From Anadara kagoshimensis (lineage: Eukaryota > Mollusca > Bivalvia > Arcoida > Arcidae): a stretch of DNA of 64,000 nucleotides. The position numbers were made by a program, and so were the translations under genes. The notes under the pieces were generated by a model. It was not told the DNA's origin, did no database searches, and saw only the letters and a list, made by a program, of their open reading frames with translations. This document shows, piece by piece, positions 14,500 to 29,374 of the stretch; within the stretch, counting starts at the first letter, position 1, and each line of letters starts with the position of its first letter. The stretch is taken from positions 22,626,057-22,690,056 of the forward strand of contig CM037871.1 of the NCBI GenBank assembly GCA_021292105.1. Reading direction: 5' to 3'.

Positions 14500-17400
14500 T
14501 ACATTACATCGCAGACTTCAAAACACAATAGGCTTGATACATCACATCGCAGACTTCAATACACAATACGCCTTGATACATTACATCGCAGACTTCAAAA
14601 CACAATAAGCTTGAGACATCACATCGCAGACTTCAAACACAAAAGCTTGATACATTACATCGCAGACTTCAACACAATAAGTTTTGAGACATCCCATCGC
14701 AAACTTCAAAACACAATAGGCTTGATACATCACATTCGCAGACTTCAAAACACAATAAGATTGATGCATTACATCGCAGACTTCAAACACAAAAAGCTTG
14801 ATACATTACATCGCAGACTTCAAACACAATAATCTTGATACATTACATCGCAGAATTCAAAACACAAAGTCTTGAGACATACATCGCAGACTTCAAAACA
14901 CAATAGGCTTGATACATCACATCGCAGACTTCAAACACAATAAGATTGATGCATTACATCGCAGACTTCAAAACACAATATCTTGGACATAACTCGCAGA
15001 CTTCAAAACACAATAATCTTGAGACATTACATCGGAGACTTTTAAACACAATAACCTTGATGACATTCTATTGTAGACTTCAAAACACAATAATCTTGAT
15101 TGATTACATTGCAGACTTAAAAACACAATTATCTTGAGACATCACATTGCAGACTTCAAACACAATAGGCTTGATACATCACATCGCAGACTTCAAAACA
15201 ATTACTTCATACATTACATCGCAGACTTCAAACACAATTAGCTTGACACATCACATCGCAGACTTCAAACACAATAAGATTGATAATCACATCGTAGACT
15301 TCAAACACATAAGCTTGATACATCACATCGCAGACTTCAACACAAAAAACTTGATGCATTACATCGCAGACTTCAAAACACAATAGGCTTGATACATCAC
15401 ATCGCAGACTTCAATACACAATACGCTTGATACATTACATCGCAGGCTTCAAAACACAAAAAGATTGATACATTACATCGCAGACTTCAAAACACGAAAA
15501 GATTGATACTATTACATCGGAGACTTTTAAACACAATAACCTTGATACATTCTATCTCAGACTTCAAAAAACATAATCTTGATTCATTACATCGCAGACT
15601 TAAAAACACAATTAGATTGATACATTACATCGCAGACTTCAAAACACAAAAAGCTTGATACATTACATCGCAGACTTCAAACCAAAAAGCTTGATACATC
15701 ATATCGCAGACTTCAACACAATAACTTGATACATTACATCGAGACTTTTATACACAATAACCTTGATACATTCTATCGCAGACTTCAAAACACAATAATC
15801 TTGATTGATTACATTGCAGACTTAAAAACACAATTATCTTGAGACATTACATTGCAGACATCCAAACACAAAAAGCTTGATACATTACATCGCAGACTTC
15901 AAACACAAAAGCTTGATACATCATATCGCAGACTTCAACACAATAAGCTTCATACATTACATCGCAGACTTCAAAACACAATAGGCTTGAGACATTACAT
16001 CGGAGACTTCAAACACAAAAGCTTGAGACATTACATCGCAGACTTCAAAACACAATAAGCTTGATACATCACATCGCAGACTTCAAACACAAAAAACTTG
16101 AGACATTACATTGCAGACTTCAAAACACAATAAGCTTGATACATCACATCGCAGACTTCAAACACAAAAAACTTGATGCATTTCATCGCAGACTTCAAAA
16201 CACAATAGGCTTGATACATCACATAGCAGATTTCAAACGCGATAAAGCTTGAGACATTACATCGCAGACTTAAAAACACAAAGAGCTTGATGCATTACAT
16301 CGCAGACTACAAACACAAACAGCTTGATGCATTACATCGCAGACTACAAACACAAACAGCTTGATGCATTACATCGCAGATTTGAAAACGCAAAACAGCT
16401 GGATGCATTACATCGCAGACTACAAACACAAACAGCTTGATACATCATATCGCAGACATCAAACACAATAAGCTTGATACATTTCTATCGCAGACTTCAA
16501 AACACAATAGGCTTGAGACATTACATCGCAGATTTCAAACACAAAAAGCTTGAGACCTCACATCGCACTTCAAACACAAAAAGCTTGATACATCTATCGC
16601 AGACTTCAAACCCAACAGGCTTGAGAAATTACATCGCAGACTTCAAACACAAAAGCTTGAGCATCACTCGCAGACTTCAAACACAAAATGCTTGATACAT
16701 TACATCGCAGACTTCAAACACAAAGGCTTGAGACATTACATTGCAAGACTTCAAAACACAATTAGCTTGATACATTACATCGCAGACTTAACAATAGCTT
16801 GAGACATCACATCGCAGACTACAAACACAAAAGCTTGATACATTACATCGCAGACTTAAAAAAACAATAGGCTTGAGACATCACATCGCAGACTACAAAC
16901 ACAAAAAGCTTGATACATTACATCGCAGACTTTAAAACACATAAGCTTGATACATTACATCGCAGACTTCAACACAATATGTTGATACATCACATCGCAG
17001 ACTTCAATACACAATACGCTTGATACATTACATCGCAGACTTCAAAACACAATAAGCTTGAGACATCACATCGCAGACTTCAACACAAAAGCTTGATACA
17101 TTACATCCAGACTTCAAAAACAATAAGTTTGAGACATCCCATCGCAAACTTCAAAACACAATAGGCTTTGATACATCACATCGCAGACTTCAAAACACAA
17201 TAAGATTGATGCATTACATCGCAGGACTTCAAAACACAATAAGCTTGAGACATTACATCGCAGACTTCAAACACAAAAAGCTTGATACATTACATCGCAG
17301 ACTTCAAAACACAATAATCTTGATACATTACTCGCAGAATTCAAAACACAATAGTCTTGAGACCATTACATCGCAGACTTCAAAACACAATAGGCTTGTA

Positions 17401-20400
17401 CATCACATCGCAGACTTCAAAACACAATAAGATTGATGCATTACATCGCAGACTTCAAACACAATAAGATTGGTGCATTACATCGCAGACTTCAAAACAC
17501 AATAGATTGGTGCATTACATAGCAGACTTCAAAAACAATTAGCTTCTACATTACATCGCAAACTTCAAAATACAATAATCTTGAGACTAACATCGCAGAC
17601 TTCAAAACACAATAATCTTGAGACATTACATCGGAGACTTTTAAACACAATAACCTTGATACATTCTATCGTAGACTTCAAAAACACAATAATCTTGATT
17701 GATTACATTGCAGACTTAAAAACACAATTATCTTGAGACATCACCATAGCAGACTTCAAAACCAATTAGCTTCATACATTACATCGCAGACACCCAAACA
17801 CAAAAAGCTTGATACATTACATCGCAGACTTCAAACACAATAGGCTTGATACATCACATCGCAGACTTCAAAACACAATTAGCTTCATACATTCATCGCA
17901 GACTTCAAACACAATTAGCTTGAACACATCACATCGCAGACTTCAAAACACAATAAGATTGATACATCACATCGCAGACTTAAACACCATAAGCTTGATA
18001 CATCACATCGCAGACTTCAAACACAAAAACTTGATGCATTACATCGCAGACTTCAAAACACAATAGGCTTGATACATCACATCGCAGACTTCAATACACA
18101 ATACGCCTTGAACATTAACATCGCAGACTTCAAAACACAATAATCTTGAAACATCCATCGCAGACTTCAAACACAAAAGCTTGATACATTACATCGCAGA
18201 CTTCAAAACACAATAATCTTGATACATTACATCGCAGACTTCAAACACAATAGGCTTGAGACATTACATCGCAGACTTCAAACACAATAGGCTTGATACA
18301 TCACATCGCAGACTTCAAAAACACAATAAGATTGATGCTTACATCGCAGACTTTAAAACACAATAGATTGGTGCATTACATCGCAGACTTTCAAATCACA
18401 ATAAGATTGTGCATTACATAGCAGACTTCAAACACAATTAGCTTCATACATTACATCGCAGACTTCAAAACACAATAAGATTGATACATCACATCTCAGA
18501 CTTTCAAAACACAAAAAGCTTGAGACTTATCGCAGACTTCAAAACACAAAAGCTTCAGACATTACATCGCAGACTTCAAAACACAATTAGCTTCATACAT
18601 ACATCGCAGACTTCAACACAATCAGCTTGACACATCACATCGCAGACTTCAAAACACAATAAGATTGTGCATTACATCGCAGACTCAACACAATTGCTTC
18701 ATACATTACTCGCAGACTTCAAAACACAATAAGATTGATACATCACATCGCAGACTTCAAAACACAATAAGCTTGATACATCACATCGCAGACACTAAAA
18801 ACACAAACCTGATGCATTACATCACAGACTACAAACACAAACAGCTTGATGCTTACATCGCAGATTTGAAAACACAAACAGCTGGATGCATTACATCGCA
18901 GGACTACAAACACAAACAGCTTGATACATCATATCGCAGACATCAAACACAATAAGCTTGATACATTCTATCGCAGACTTCAAAACACAATAGCTTGAGA
19001 CATTACATCGCAGACTTCAAACACAAAAAGCTTGATACATCACATCGCAGACTTCAAACACAAAAAAGCTTGATACATTACATCGCAGACTTTAAAAACA
19101 ATAGGCTTGAGACATTACTCGCAGACTTCAAACACAAAAAGCTTGAATACATTACATCGCAAACTTCAAACACAATAGGCTTGAGACTTACATGCAGACT
19201 TCAAACACAAAAAGCTTGATACATTATATCGCAGACTTCAAAACACAATAATCTTGAGACATTCCATCGCAGACTTTAAAAAACAATAGGCTTGAGACAT
19301 CACATCACAGACTACAACACATACGCTCGATACATTACATCGCAGACTTCAAACACATAAGCTTGAGGACATCACATCGCAGACTTCAAAACACATAGGC
19401 TTGATACATCACATCGCAGACTTCAAACACAATAAGATTGATGCATTACATCGCACACTTCAAAACACAATAGATTGATACATCACATCGCAGACTTCAA
19501 AACACAATAAGATTGATACATCACATCGTAGACTTCAAAACACAATAAGCTTGAGACATCACATCGCAGACTTCAAAATACAATCAGCTTGACACATCAC
19601 ATCGCAGACTTCAAAACACAATAAGATTGATACATCACATCGCAGACTTCAAACACAATAAGCTTGATACAACATCGCAGACTAAAAACACAAACAGCTT
19701 GATGCATTACATCACAGACTTCAAAATACAATCAGCTTGAGACATAACATCGCAGACTTCAAAACACAAAAAGCTTGAGCTATTACATCGCAGACTTCAA
19801 AACACAATTGCTTCATACATTACATCGCAGACTTCAAACACAATCAGCTTGACACATCACATCGCAGACTTCAAACACAATAAGCTTGATACATTACATC
19901 GCAGACTAAAAACACAAACAGCTTGATGCATTACATCACAGACTTCAAATACAATCAGCTTGAGACATAACATCGCAGACTTCAAAACAAAAAGCTTGAG
20001 ACATTACATCGCAGACTTCAAAACACAATTAGCTTCATACATTACATCGCAGACTTCAAACACAATCAGCTTGACACATCACATCGCAGACTTCAAAACA
20101 CAATAAGATTGCTACATCACATCGCAGACTTCAAAACACAATAAGCTTGATACATCACATCGCAGACTAAAAACACAAACAGCTTGATGCATTACTCACA
20201 GACTACAACACAAACAGCTTGATGCATTACATCGCAGATTTGAAACACAACAGCTGGATGCATTACATCGCAGACTACAAACACAAACAGCTTGATACAT
20301 CATATCGCAGACATCAAACACAATAAGTTTGATACATTCTATCGCAGACTTCAAAACACAATAAGATTGATGCATTACATCGAAGACTTCAAAACACAAT

Positions 20401-21852
20401 AAGCTTGAGACATTACATCGCAGACTTCAAACACAAAAAGCTTGATACATTACATCGCAGACTTCAAAACACAATAATCTTGATACATTACATCGCAGAA
20501 TTCAAAACACAATAGTCTTGAGACATTACATCGCAGACTTCAAAACACAATAGGCTTGATACATCACATCGCAGACTTCAAAACACAATAAGATTGATGC
20601 ATTACATCGCAGACTTCAAAACACAATAAGATTGGTGCATTACATCGCAGACTTCAAAACACAATAGATTGTGCATTACATAGCAGACTTCAAAACACAA
20701 TTAGCTTCATACATTACATCGCAAACTTCAAAATACAATAATCTTGAGACATAACATCGCAGACTTCAAACACAATAATGTTGAGACATTACATCGAGAC
20801 TTTTAAACACAATAACCTTGATACATTTCTATCGCAGACTTCAAAACACAATAATCTTGATTGATTACATTGCAGACTTAAAAACACAATTTCTTGAGAC
20901 ATCACATCGCAGACTTCAAACACATACGCTTCATACATTACATCGCAGACACCCAAACACAAAAGCTTGATACATTACATCGCAGACTTCAACACAATAG
21001 GCTTGATACATCACATCGCAGACTTCAAAAACATTAGCTTCATACATTACATCGCAGACTTCAAACACAATTACTTGACACATCACATCGCAGACTTCAA
21101 AACACAATAAGATTGATACCTCACATCGCAGACTTCAAAACACAATAAGCTTGATACATCACATCGCAGACTTCAAACACAAAAACTTGATGCATTACAT
21201 CGCAGACTTCAAAACACAATAGGCTTGATACATCACATCGCAGACTTCAATACACAATACGCTTGATACATTACATCGCAGACTTCAAAACACAATCTCT
21301 TGAAACATCACATCGCAGACTTCAAAACAAAAAGCTTGATACATTACATCGCAACTTCAAAACACAATAATCTTGAAACATCACATCGCAGACTTCAAAC
21401 ACAAAAGCTTGATACATTACATCGCAGACTTCAAAACACAATAATCTTGATACATTACATCGCAGACTTCAAAACACAATAGGCTTGAGACATTACATCG
21501 CAGACTTCAAACACAATAGGCTTGATACATCACATCGCAGACTTCAAAACACAATAAGATTGATGCTTACATCGCAGACTTTAAACACAATAAGATTGGT
21601 GCATTACATCGCAGACTTCAATCACAATAAGATTGGTGCATTACATAGCAGACTTCAAAACACAATTAGCTTCATACATTACATCGCAGACTTCAAAACA
21701 CAATAAGATTGATACATCACATCGCAGACTTCAAAACACAATAACCTTGAGACATCACATCGCAGACTAAAACACAAACAGATTGATGCATTACATCACA
21801 GACTTCAAAATACAATCAGCTTGAGACATAACATCGCAGACTTCAAAACACA
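14500..21852. repeat. Satellite array, middle block (indel-rich)
   Basis: The same ~38 bp monomer as the left block, but with many isolated one-base losses or gains (for example TTACTCGCAGAC, TTCAACACAA, TACATGCAGAC). The variant monomers seen at 4,301 and 9,917 recur at about 15,489 (offset about 5,570), giving a third copy of the long higher-order unit. Another variant family centred on TTGATTGATTACATTGCAG recurs at about 15,095, 15,805, 17,697 and 20,861. Confidence 0.95.
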
Positions 21853-23417
21853 ACAAGAGGCCCATGGGCCTTAACGCTCACCTGTGACCTTTGAAGCCAT
21901 GAGCTTCATTCAAATATCAAAATGATAATTTGGCCAATATTCTAATATACATCCCTATACAAAAAGTTTTATAGTTTTTGAGATAATAATCATCTCAGTA
22001 CTTGTTTGTATCTGTGATCTTGACATTTGAACCCATGCTCTTCATTCATCTATCAAATGACCACTGTGCCAGTACCAACAATATTCTAATATACATGCCT
22101 ATACAAAAGTTAATAGTTTTTAAGATAATTAACCATTTATGTTTCATTCGCATCTGTGACCTTGACCTTTGAACCCATGACCTTCATTCATATATCAAAA
22201 TGATCATTAGGATAATACCTAAATAGTCTAATATACATGCCTATACAAAAGTTCATAGTTTTTGAGATAAATAATCATTTCAGATCTTGTTCACATCTGT
22301 GACCTTGACCTTTGAACCCATAACCTTCATTCATATATCAAAATGGTTGTTAGGCTAATACCTACAATATTCTAATATACATGCATATCCAAAAAGTTAA
22401 CAGTTTTCAAGATAATTAACCATTCAGGTATTCATTCACATCTGTGACCTTGACCTTTGAACCCATGACCTTCATTCATATATCGAAATGATCGTTAGGA
22501 TAATACCTAAAATATTCTAATATACATGCCTATACAAAAAGTTCATAGTTTTTGAGATAAATAATCATTTCAGTACTTGTTTACATCTGTGACCTTGACC
22601 TTTGAACTGATGACCTTTATTTATATATCAAAATAACCATTGGGCCATTACCTACAATATTTTAATATATATGCCTATACAAAAAGTTCATAGTTTTGCA
22701 GATAATTAACTATTTTGGTAAACTTGTACATCTGTGACCTTGACCTTTGAACCCATGAACTTAATCGATATATCAAAATGATCGTCATGTCAATACCTAC
22801 AATTAACCAAAATCCTAAGTCATTATCACCAGAAATGTTTAAAAAATAGCAATTTTTATCAAAGGTCAAAAACTGGACATGACCTTGACCTTTGACCTTG
22901 ACATCAATCGGAAGAAAATCGCAAGACAAGATCAACAGTGAAAACTCCATACAATTATCTTCAGCCATTATGAAGTTATAACAATAAATGTCTCATTTTA
23001 AAAATTACATAATTTTACGCAAAAAACGCGTAACCTATTTTTCGTCCAATTTTCATGAAAAACACAATTTTAGTGTATCTAGGTATCCTGAATCCAAATA
23101 TCCAATCAAAATTTGCCTGCACCTTTTGGTTTCAGAGAAGAAGATTTTTTTGTCTTTTAGCTATTTATAGTAAAGGCAGCCATATTGTTGGGCGTGGTCA
23201 AACCCCAAACACAATTTTGAAAGCCTGTTACCCAGGCATAATAATCACCAAGTTTAATCAAATTTGGCTCAGTAGTTTTGGAGAAGAAGATTAAAATGTA
23301 AAGTTTACGCACGACGCACGACGCACGACGGACGACGAACGACGAACGACGGACGACGGACGACGGACGGTGATAGATAGCAATAGCTCATCTGAGCCTT
23401 TCGGCTCAGGTGAGCTA
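21853..23417 (+). mobile_element. Helitron-like non-autonomous element A, inserted in the satellite
   Basis: It starts with ACAAGAGGCCCATGGGCC (holding the palindrome GGCCCATGGGCC) and then CGCTCACCTG. About seven ~145 bp direct repeats follow, each with CTGTGACCTTGACCTTTGAA, then a ~620 bp unique arm, then the hairpin CTGAGCC-TTTC-GGCTCAG and the terminus GTGAGCTAA. The inner CGCTCACCTG is the inverted complement of the 3' terminal CAGGTGAGC, so the terminal repeats are asymmetric. The satellite on both sides reconstructs an intact monomer with at most an A-run ambiguity, so there is no obvious target-site duplication. Known: a 3' hairpin about 10 nt before CTRR, asymmetric inverted ends and internal tandem repeats mark Helitron2/helentron (HINE/DINE-like) elements. 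No Rep/helicase gene is present. Confidence 0.8.
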
Positions 23418-26400
23418 AAAAGCTTGAGACATTACATCGCAGACTTCAAAACACAATTAGCTTCATACATTACATCGCAGACTAAAAACACAAACAGCTT
23501 GATGCATTACATCACAGACTACAAACACAAACAGCTTGATGCATTACATCGCAGATTTGAAAACACAAACAGCTGGATGCATTACATCGCAGACTACAAA
23601 CACAAACAGCTTGATACATCATATCGCAGACATCAAACACAATATGCTTGAGACATTACATCGCAGACTTCAAAACACAATAAGCTTGAGACATCAAATC
23701 GCAGACTTCAAAACACAATAGGCTTGATACATCACATCGCAGACTTCAAAACACAATAAGATTGATGCATCACATCGCAGACTTCAAAATACAATCAGCT
23801 TGACACATCACATCGCAGACTTCAAAACACAATAAGATTGATACATCACATCGCAGACTTCAAAACACAATAAGCTTGATACATCACATCGCAGACTAAA
23901 AACACAAACAGCTTGATGCATTACATCACAGACTTCAAAATACAATCAGCTTGAGACATAACATCGCAGACTTCAAAACACAAAAAGCTTGAGACATTAC
24001 ATCGCAGACTTCAAAACACAATTAGCTTCATACATTACATCGCAGACTTCAAACACAATCAGCTTGACACATCACATCGCAGACTTCAAAACACAATAAG
24101 ATTGATACATCACATCGCAGACTTCAAAACACAATAAGCTTGATACATCACATCGCAGACTAAAAACACAAACAGCTTGATGCATTACATCACAGACTAC
24201 AAACACAAACAGCTTGATGCATTACATCGCAGATTTGAAAACACAAACAGCTGGATGCATTACATCGCAGACTACAAACACAAACAGCTTGATACATCAT
24301 ATCGCAGACATCAAACACAATAAGCTTGATACATGCTATCGCAGACTTCAAAACACAATAGGCTTGAGACATTACATCGCAGACTTCAAACACAAAAAGC
24401 TTGATACATCACATCGCAGACTTCAAACACAAAAAGCTTGATACATTACATCGCAGACTTTAAAAAACAATAGGCTTGAGACATTACATCGCAGACTTCA
24501 AACACAAAAAGCTTGATACATTATATCGCAGACTTCAAAACACAATAATCTTGAGACATTCCATCGCAGACTTTAAAAAACAATAGGCTTGAGACATCAC
24601 ATCACAGACTACAAACACAATACGCTTGATACATTACATCGCAGACTTCAAAACACAATAAGCTTGAGACATCACATCGCAGACTTTAAAAAACAATAGG
24701 CTTGAGACATTACATCGCAGACTTCAAACACAAAAAGCTTGATACATTACATCGCAAACTTCAAAAAACAATAGGCTTGAGACATTACATCGCAGACTTC
24801 AAACACAAAAAGCTTTAGACATTACATTGCAGACTTCATAACACAATTAGCTTGATACATTCCATCGCAGACTTTATAAAACAATAGGCTTGAGACATCA
24901 CATCACAGACTACAAACACAATACGCTTGATACATTACATCGCAGACTTCAAAACACAATAAACTTGAGACATCACATCGCAGACTTCAAAACACAATAA
25001 GCTTGATACATCACATCGCAGACTTCAAAACACAATAAGATTGATGCATTACATCGCAGACTTCAAAATACAATAAGCTTGAGACATTACATCGCAGACT
25101 TCAAACAAAAAAAACTTGATACATTACATCGCAGACTTCAAAACACAATAGGCTTGAGACATAACATCGCAGACTTCAAAACACAATAGGCTTGATACAT
25201 CACATCGCAGACTTCAAAACACAATAAGATTGATGCATTACATCGCAGACTTCAACACACAATAAGATTGGTGCATTACATCGCAGACTTCAAAACACAA
25301 TAAGATTGACGCATTACATAGCAGACTTCAAAACACAATTAGCTTCATACATTACATCGCAGACTTCAAAACAGAATAAGCTTAAGACATCACATCGCAG
25401 ACTTCAAACACAAAAAGCTTGATACATTACATCGCAGACTTTATACACAATAATCTTGAGACATTACATCGCAGACTTCAAAACACAATAGGCTTGATAC
25501 ATCACATCGCAGACTTCAAACACAAAAAGCTTGATACATTACATCGCAGACTTTAAAAAACAATAGGCTTGAGACATTACACCGCAGACTTCAAACACAA
25601 AAAGCTTGATACATTATATCGCAGACTTCAAAACACAATAATCTTGAGACATTCCATCGCAGACTTTAAAAAACAATAGGCTTGAGACATCACATCACAG
25701 ACTACAAACACAATACGCTGATACATTACATCGCAGACTTCAAAACACAATAAGCTTGAGACATCACATCGCAGACTTTAAAAAACAATAGGCTTGAGAC
25801 ATTACATCGCAGACTTCAAACACAAAAAGCTTGATACATTACATCGCAAACTTCAAAAAACAATAGGCTTGAGACATTACATCGCAGACTTCAAACACAA
25901 AATGCTTTAGACATTACATTGAAGACTTCATAACACAATTAGCTTGATACATTCCATCGCAGACTTTATAAAACAATAGGCTTGAGACATCACATCACAG
26001 ACTACAAACACAATACGCTTGATACATTACATCGCAGACTTCAAAACACAATAAGCTTGAGACATCACATCGCAGACTTCAAAACACAATAAGCTTGATA
26101 CATCACATCGCAGACTTCAAAACACAATAAGATTGATGCATTACATCGCAGACTTCAAAATACAATAAGCTTGAGACATCATATCGCAGACTTCAAACAA
26201 AAAAAACTTGATACATTACATCGCAGACTTCAAAACACAATAGGCTTGAGACATTACATCGCAGACTTCAAAACACAATAGGCTTGATACATCACATCGC
26301 AGACTTCAAAACACAATAAGATTGATGCATTACATCGCAGACTTCAAAACACAATAAGATTGGTGCATTACATCGCAGACTTCAAAACACAATAAGATTG

Positions 26401-27925
26401 ATGCATTACATAGCAGACTTCAAAACACAATTAGCTTCATACATTACATCGCAGACTTCAAAACAGAATAAGCTTAAGACATCACATCGCAGACTTCAAA
26501 CACAAAAAGCTTGATACATTACATCGCAGACTTTATACACAATAATCTTGAGACATTACATCGCAGACTTCAAAACACAATAGGCTTGATACATCACATC
26601 GCAGACTTCAATACACAAAAAGCTTGATACATTACATCGCAGACTTCAAAACACAATAAGCTTGAGACATCCCATCGCAGACTTCAAAACACAATAGGCT
26701 TGATGCATTACATCGCAGACTTCAAAACACAATAAGCTTGAGAGATCACATCGCAGACTTCAAACACAAAAAGCTTGATACATTACATCGCAGACTTCAA
26801 AACACAATAAACTTAATACATTACATCACAGACTTCAAAACACAATAGGCTTGAGACATTACATCGCATACTTCAAAACACAATAGGGTTGATACATCAC
26901 ATCGCAGACTTCAAAACACAATAAGATTGATGCATTACATCGCAGACTTCAAAACACAACAAGATTGGTGCATTACATTGCAGACTTCAAAACACAATAA
27001 GATTGATGCATTACATCGCAGACTTCAAAACACAATAAGCTTGAGACATTACATCGCAGACTTTATACACAATAATCTTGAGACATTACATCGCAGACTT
27101 CAAAACACAATAGGCTTGATACATCACATCGCAGACTTCAATACACAAAAAGCTTGATACATTACATCGCAGACTTCAAAACACAATAAGCTTGAGACAT
27201 CCCATCGCAGACTTCAAAACACAATAGGCTTGATGCATTACATCGCAGACTTCAAAACACAATAATCTTGAGAGATCACATCGCAGACTTCAAACACAAA
27301 AAGCTTGATACATTACATCGCAGACTTCAAAACACAATAAACTTAATACATTACATCACAGACTTCAAAACACAATAGGCTTGAGACATTACATCGCAGA
27401 CTTCAAAACACAATAGGCTTGATACATCACATCGCAGACTTCAAAACACAATAAGATTGATGCATTACATCGCAGACTTCAAAACACAACAAGATTGGTG
27501 CATTACATTGCAGACTTCAAAACACAATAAGATTGATGCATTACATCGCAGACTTCAAAACACAATAAGCTTGAGACATTACATCGCAGACTTCAAAACA
27601 CAATAGGCTTGAGACATTCCATCGCAGACTTCAAAACACAATAAGATTGATGCATTACATCGCAGACTTCAAAACACAATAAGATTGATGCATTACATCG
27701 CAGACTTCAAACACAAAAAGCTTGATACATTACATCGCAGACTCCAAACACAATAAGCTTGAGACATTACATCGCAGACTTCAAACGCAATAAGCTTTAG
27801 ACATTACATCGCAGACTTCAAAACACAATAGGCTTGATACATTACATCGCAGACTTCAAAACGCAATAACCTTGAGACATTACATCGCAGACTTCAAAAC
27901 ACAATAAGATTGATGCATTACATCG
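23418..27925. repeat. Satellite array, right block
   Basis: Clean monomers without the indel noise of the middle block. A ~1,080 bp higher-order repeat is visible: the variant CAGACTACAAACACAATACG at about 24,606 and 24,906 recurs at about 25,686 and 25,986. A ~530 bp repeat follows: the CTTGAGACATCCCATCG monomer at about 26,660 recurs at about 27,190. The array ends abruptly inside a monomer at ...GCATTACATCG (27,925), followed by unrelated AT-rich DNA. Confidence 0.97.
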
Positions 27926-28908
27926 TGTGATATGTGTATTTTTGTATTTTATTACATAGTATTATGTAATTTGTTCAGGTTGTATGTTACAGTAGTAACT
28001 TTGATTTTTATGTTTTTCTGACATTTCAATAAATGCACATTTTCAGTTCTATTTATTCTGTTTGTTTTTATTTTATGTATACAAACAACCTTTATTGGTT
28101 TGCCAAACTGAGCTTCCATAACCTTGGTTCGTTATTATATAAGGGGGGGGGGGGCTGTACATAAATCCGTGTTGTATCATGTGAGATTCAATGGTTACGG
28201 GTTACCATTTTAGCCAATGATAAAAATTATATAAAACAATAATAACCATCCAAAAAATTGCGATTTATGATGTTAGGGCAACTTAGGTGAGAGATCGAGT
28301 ACATCCGGTTTCGGTCACGGTCATGTGCACAAAATCGAGAAAAAAGACGAATATGTATCGACGATACACAAATGAAACTTTTGTAGTTCATCTTTGTTTG
28401 GAATTTCATAATTCCTTACACATATTGTGTTCAGAAAACTACATACCTACCTGTTGTGTTGATCAGGGTTTATCTCTAGGCTAGTACTTACAGACGTTTT
28501 CGGAAAATCCATAGCCATAGCCTTGACCTAAAATAGAGCATGTTTTATAAATGTAACGTTACTTCTGAATTCATGTATTTTTTGGGGGGGGGGGGGGATA
28601 TATTATTGATATAATTATATTTTTTTACAAATGATTTTTTTTTTTCAAAAATGTAAAAGATATGTAATATTTATTACATTTCATATAGCGACTGAGACTG
28701 TATAAGGTACAAAGGGGAACAATTCTTGAATTTGCTTAACTCTTTACTTACTCTGAGACTTTCCATAGTGCTACATCCTTTAATTTAGAATTTTTAAATA
28801 CTTACTAATAAAGTAAAAGAATTTTGGTATTTGGTTAGAGAACTTGTTTTAACCAAATGTGAATATGTTTTAGGTTTCGAAGCATTAGCATTATTTCATT
28901 TTTAGCGA
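27926..28908. other. Right flank of satellite, non-coding
   Basis: No gene recognised. An AATAAA hexamer sits at about 28,029 with GT-rich sequence downstream. G homopolymers occur at 28,143-28,154 and 28,584-28,597. The two opposing open frames around 28,227-28,484 have no recognisable domain. Confidence 0.5.
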
Positions 28909-28974
28909 TACGGCATCCGACATGTGTTGGTACGGCATCCGTTGAACTTTAAATTGCACCTGATACGGCATCCG
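28909..28974. repeat. Three spaced copies of TACGGCATCCG
   Basis: TACGGCATCCG occurs at about 28,909, 28,931 and 28,964, spaced 22 and ~33 bp, in otherwise AT-rich sequence. It is too short and local to classify. Confidence 0.5.
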
Positions 28975-29068
28975 TTATATCATACACACTTGGATTTTTT
29001 ACATGTTTAATTTGGTAAATATATTTTTAAAACATCTTGAAATAAATTGCTTTTACACTTTTCGTCCA

Positions 29069-29114
29069 AGCACCACTGATGAGGAATTGCATTCTGAAAT
29101 GACAGTCTAGTACT
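29069..29114 (+). ncRNA. Hammerhead-ribozyme-like motif, copy 1
   Basis: Seen, in order: stem I 5' strand AGCACCA (29,069-29,075); core CTGATGA (29,076-29,082); stem II GGAAT/ATTCT with loop TGC (29,083-29,095); core GAAA (29,096-29,099); a minimal stem III in which six nucleotides (TGACAG) separate GAAA from TC; cleavage triplet GTC (predicted cut after 29,107); stem I 3' strand TAGTACT with 5 of 7 pairs. Known: Penelope-like elements and animal retrozymes carry type I hammerheads with just such a tiny stem III. Inference: a slightly decayed ribozyme from such an element; two stem I mismatches may weaken it. Confidence 0.6.
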
Positions 29115-29374
29115 ATAAAATTAAAATTAGTATAATATGTAATTAAAGCCATTGAGCAGATATCTCTAGATCTGCTGGTGAATGATATCACAAACTCAGT
29201 AGGTAATAGTTGTGCATTAAAGTCAGAAATATACTATTGTCTAAATTTGCTGCTAGTAAAAATATGAAATTTCTTAAAAACTAAAGTATACTAAGTATTT
29301 CCAAAAAATATATTTTGGTCCTTTGAATATTTTTGTAACATCTTGAAAAAAATATGTTTCACAATTTTGATCCA

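Noticed and set aside
13440-14531. Open frames of over 340 codons on both strands
   Set aside because: They span 1,000 undefined bases.
3030-27925. CRISPR-like array
   Set aside because: Monomers are contiguous with no unique spacers, and the context is a eukaryotic intergenic region.
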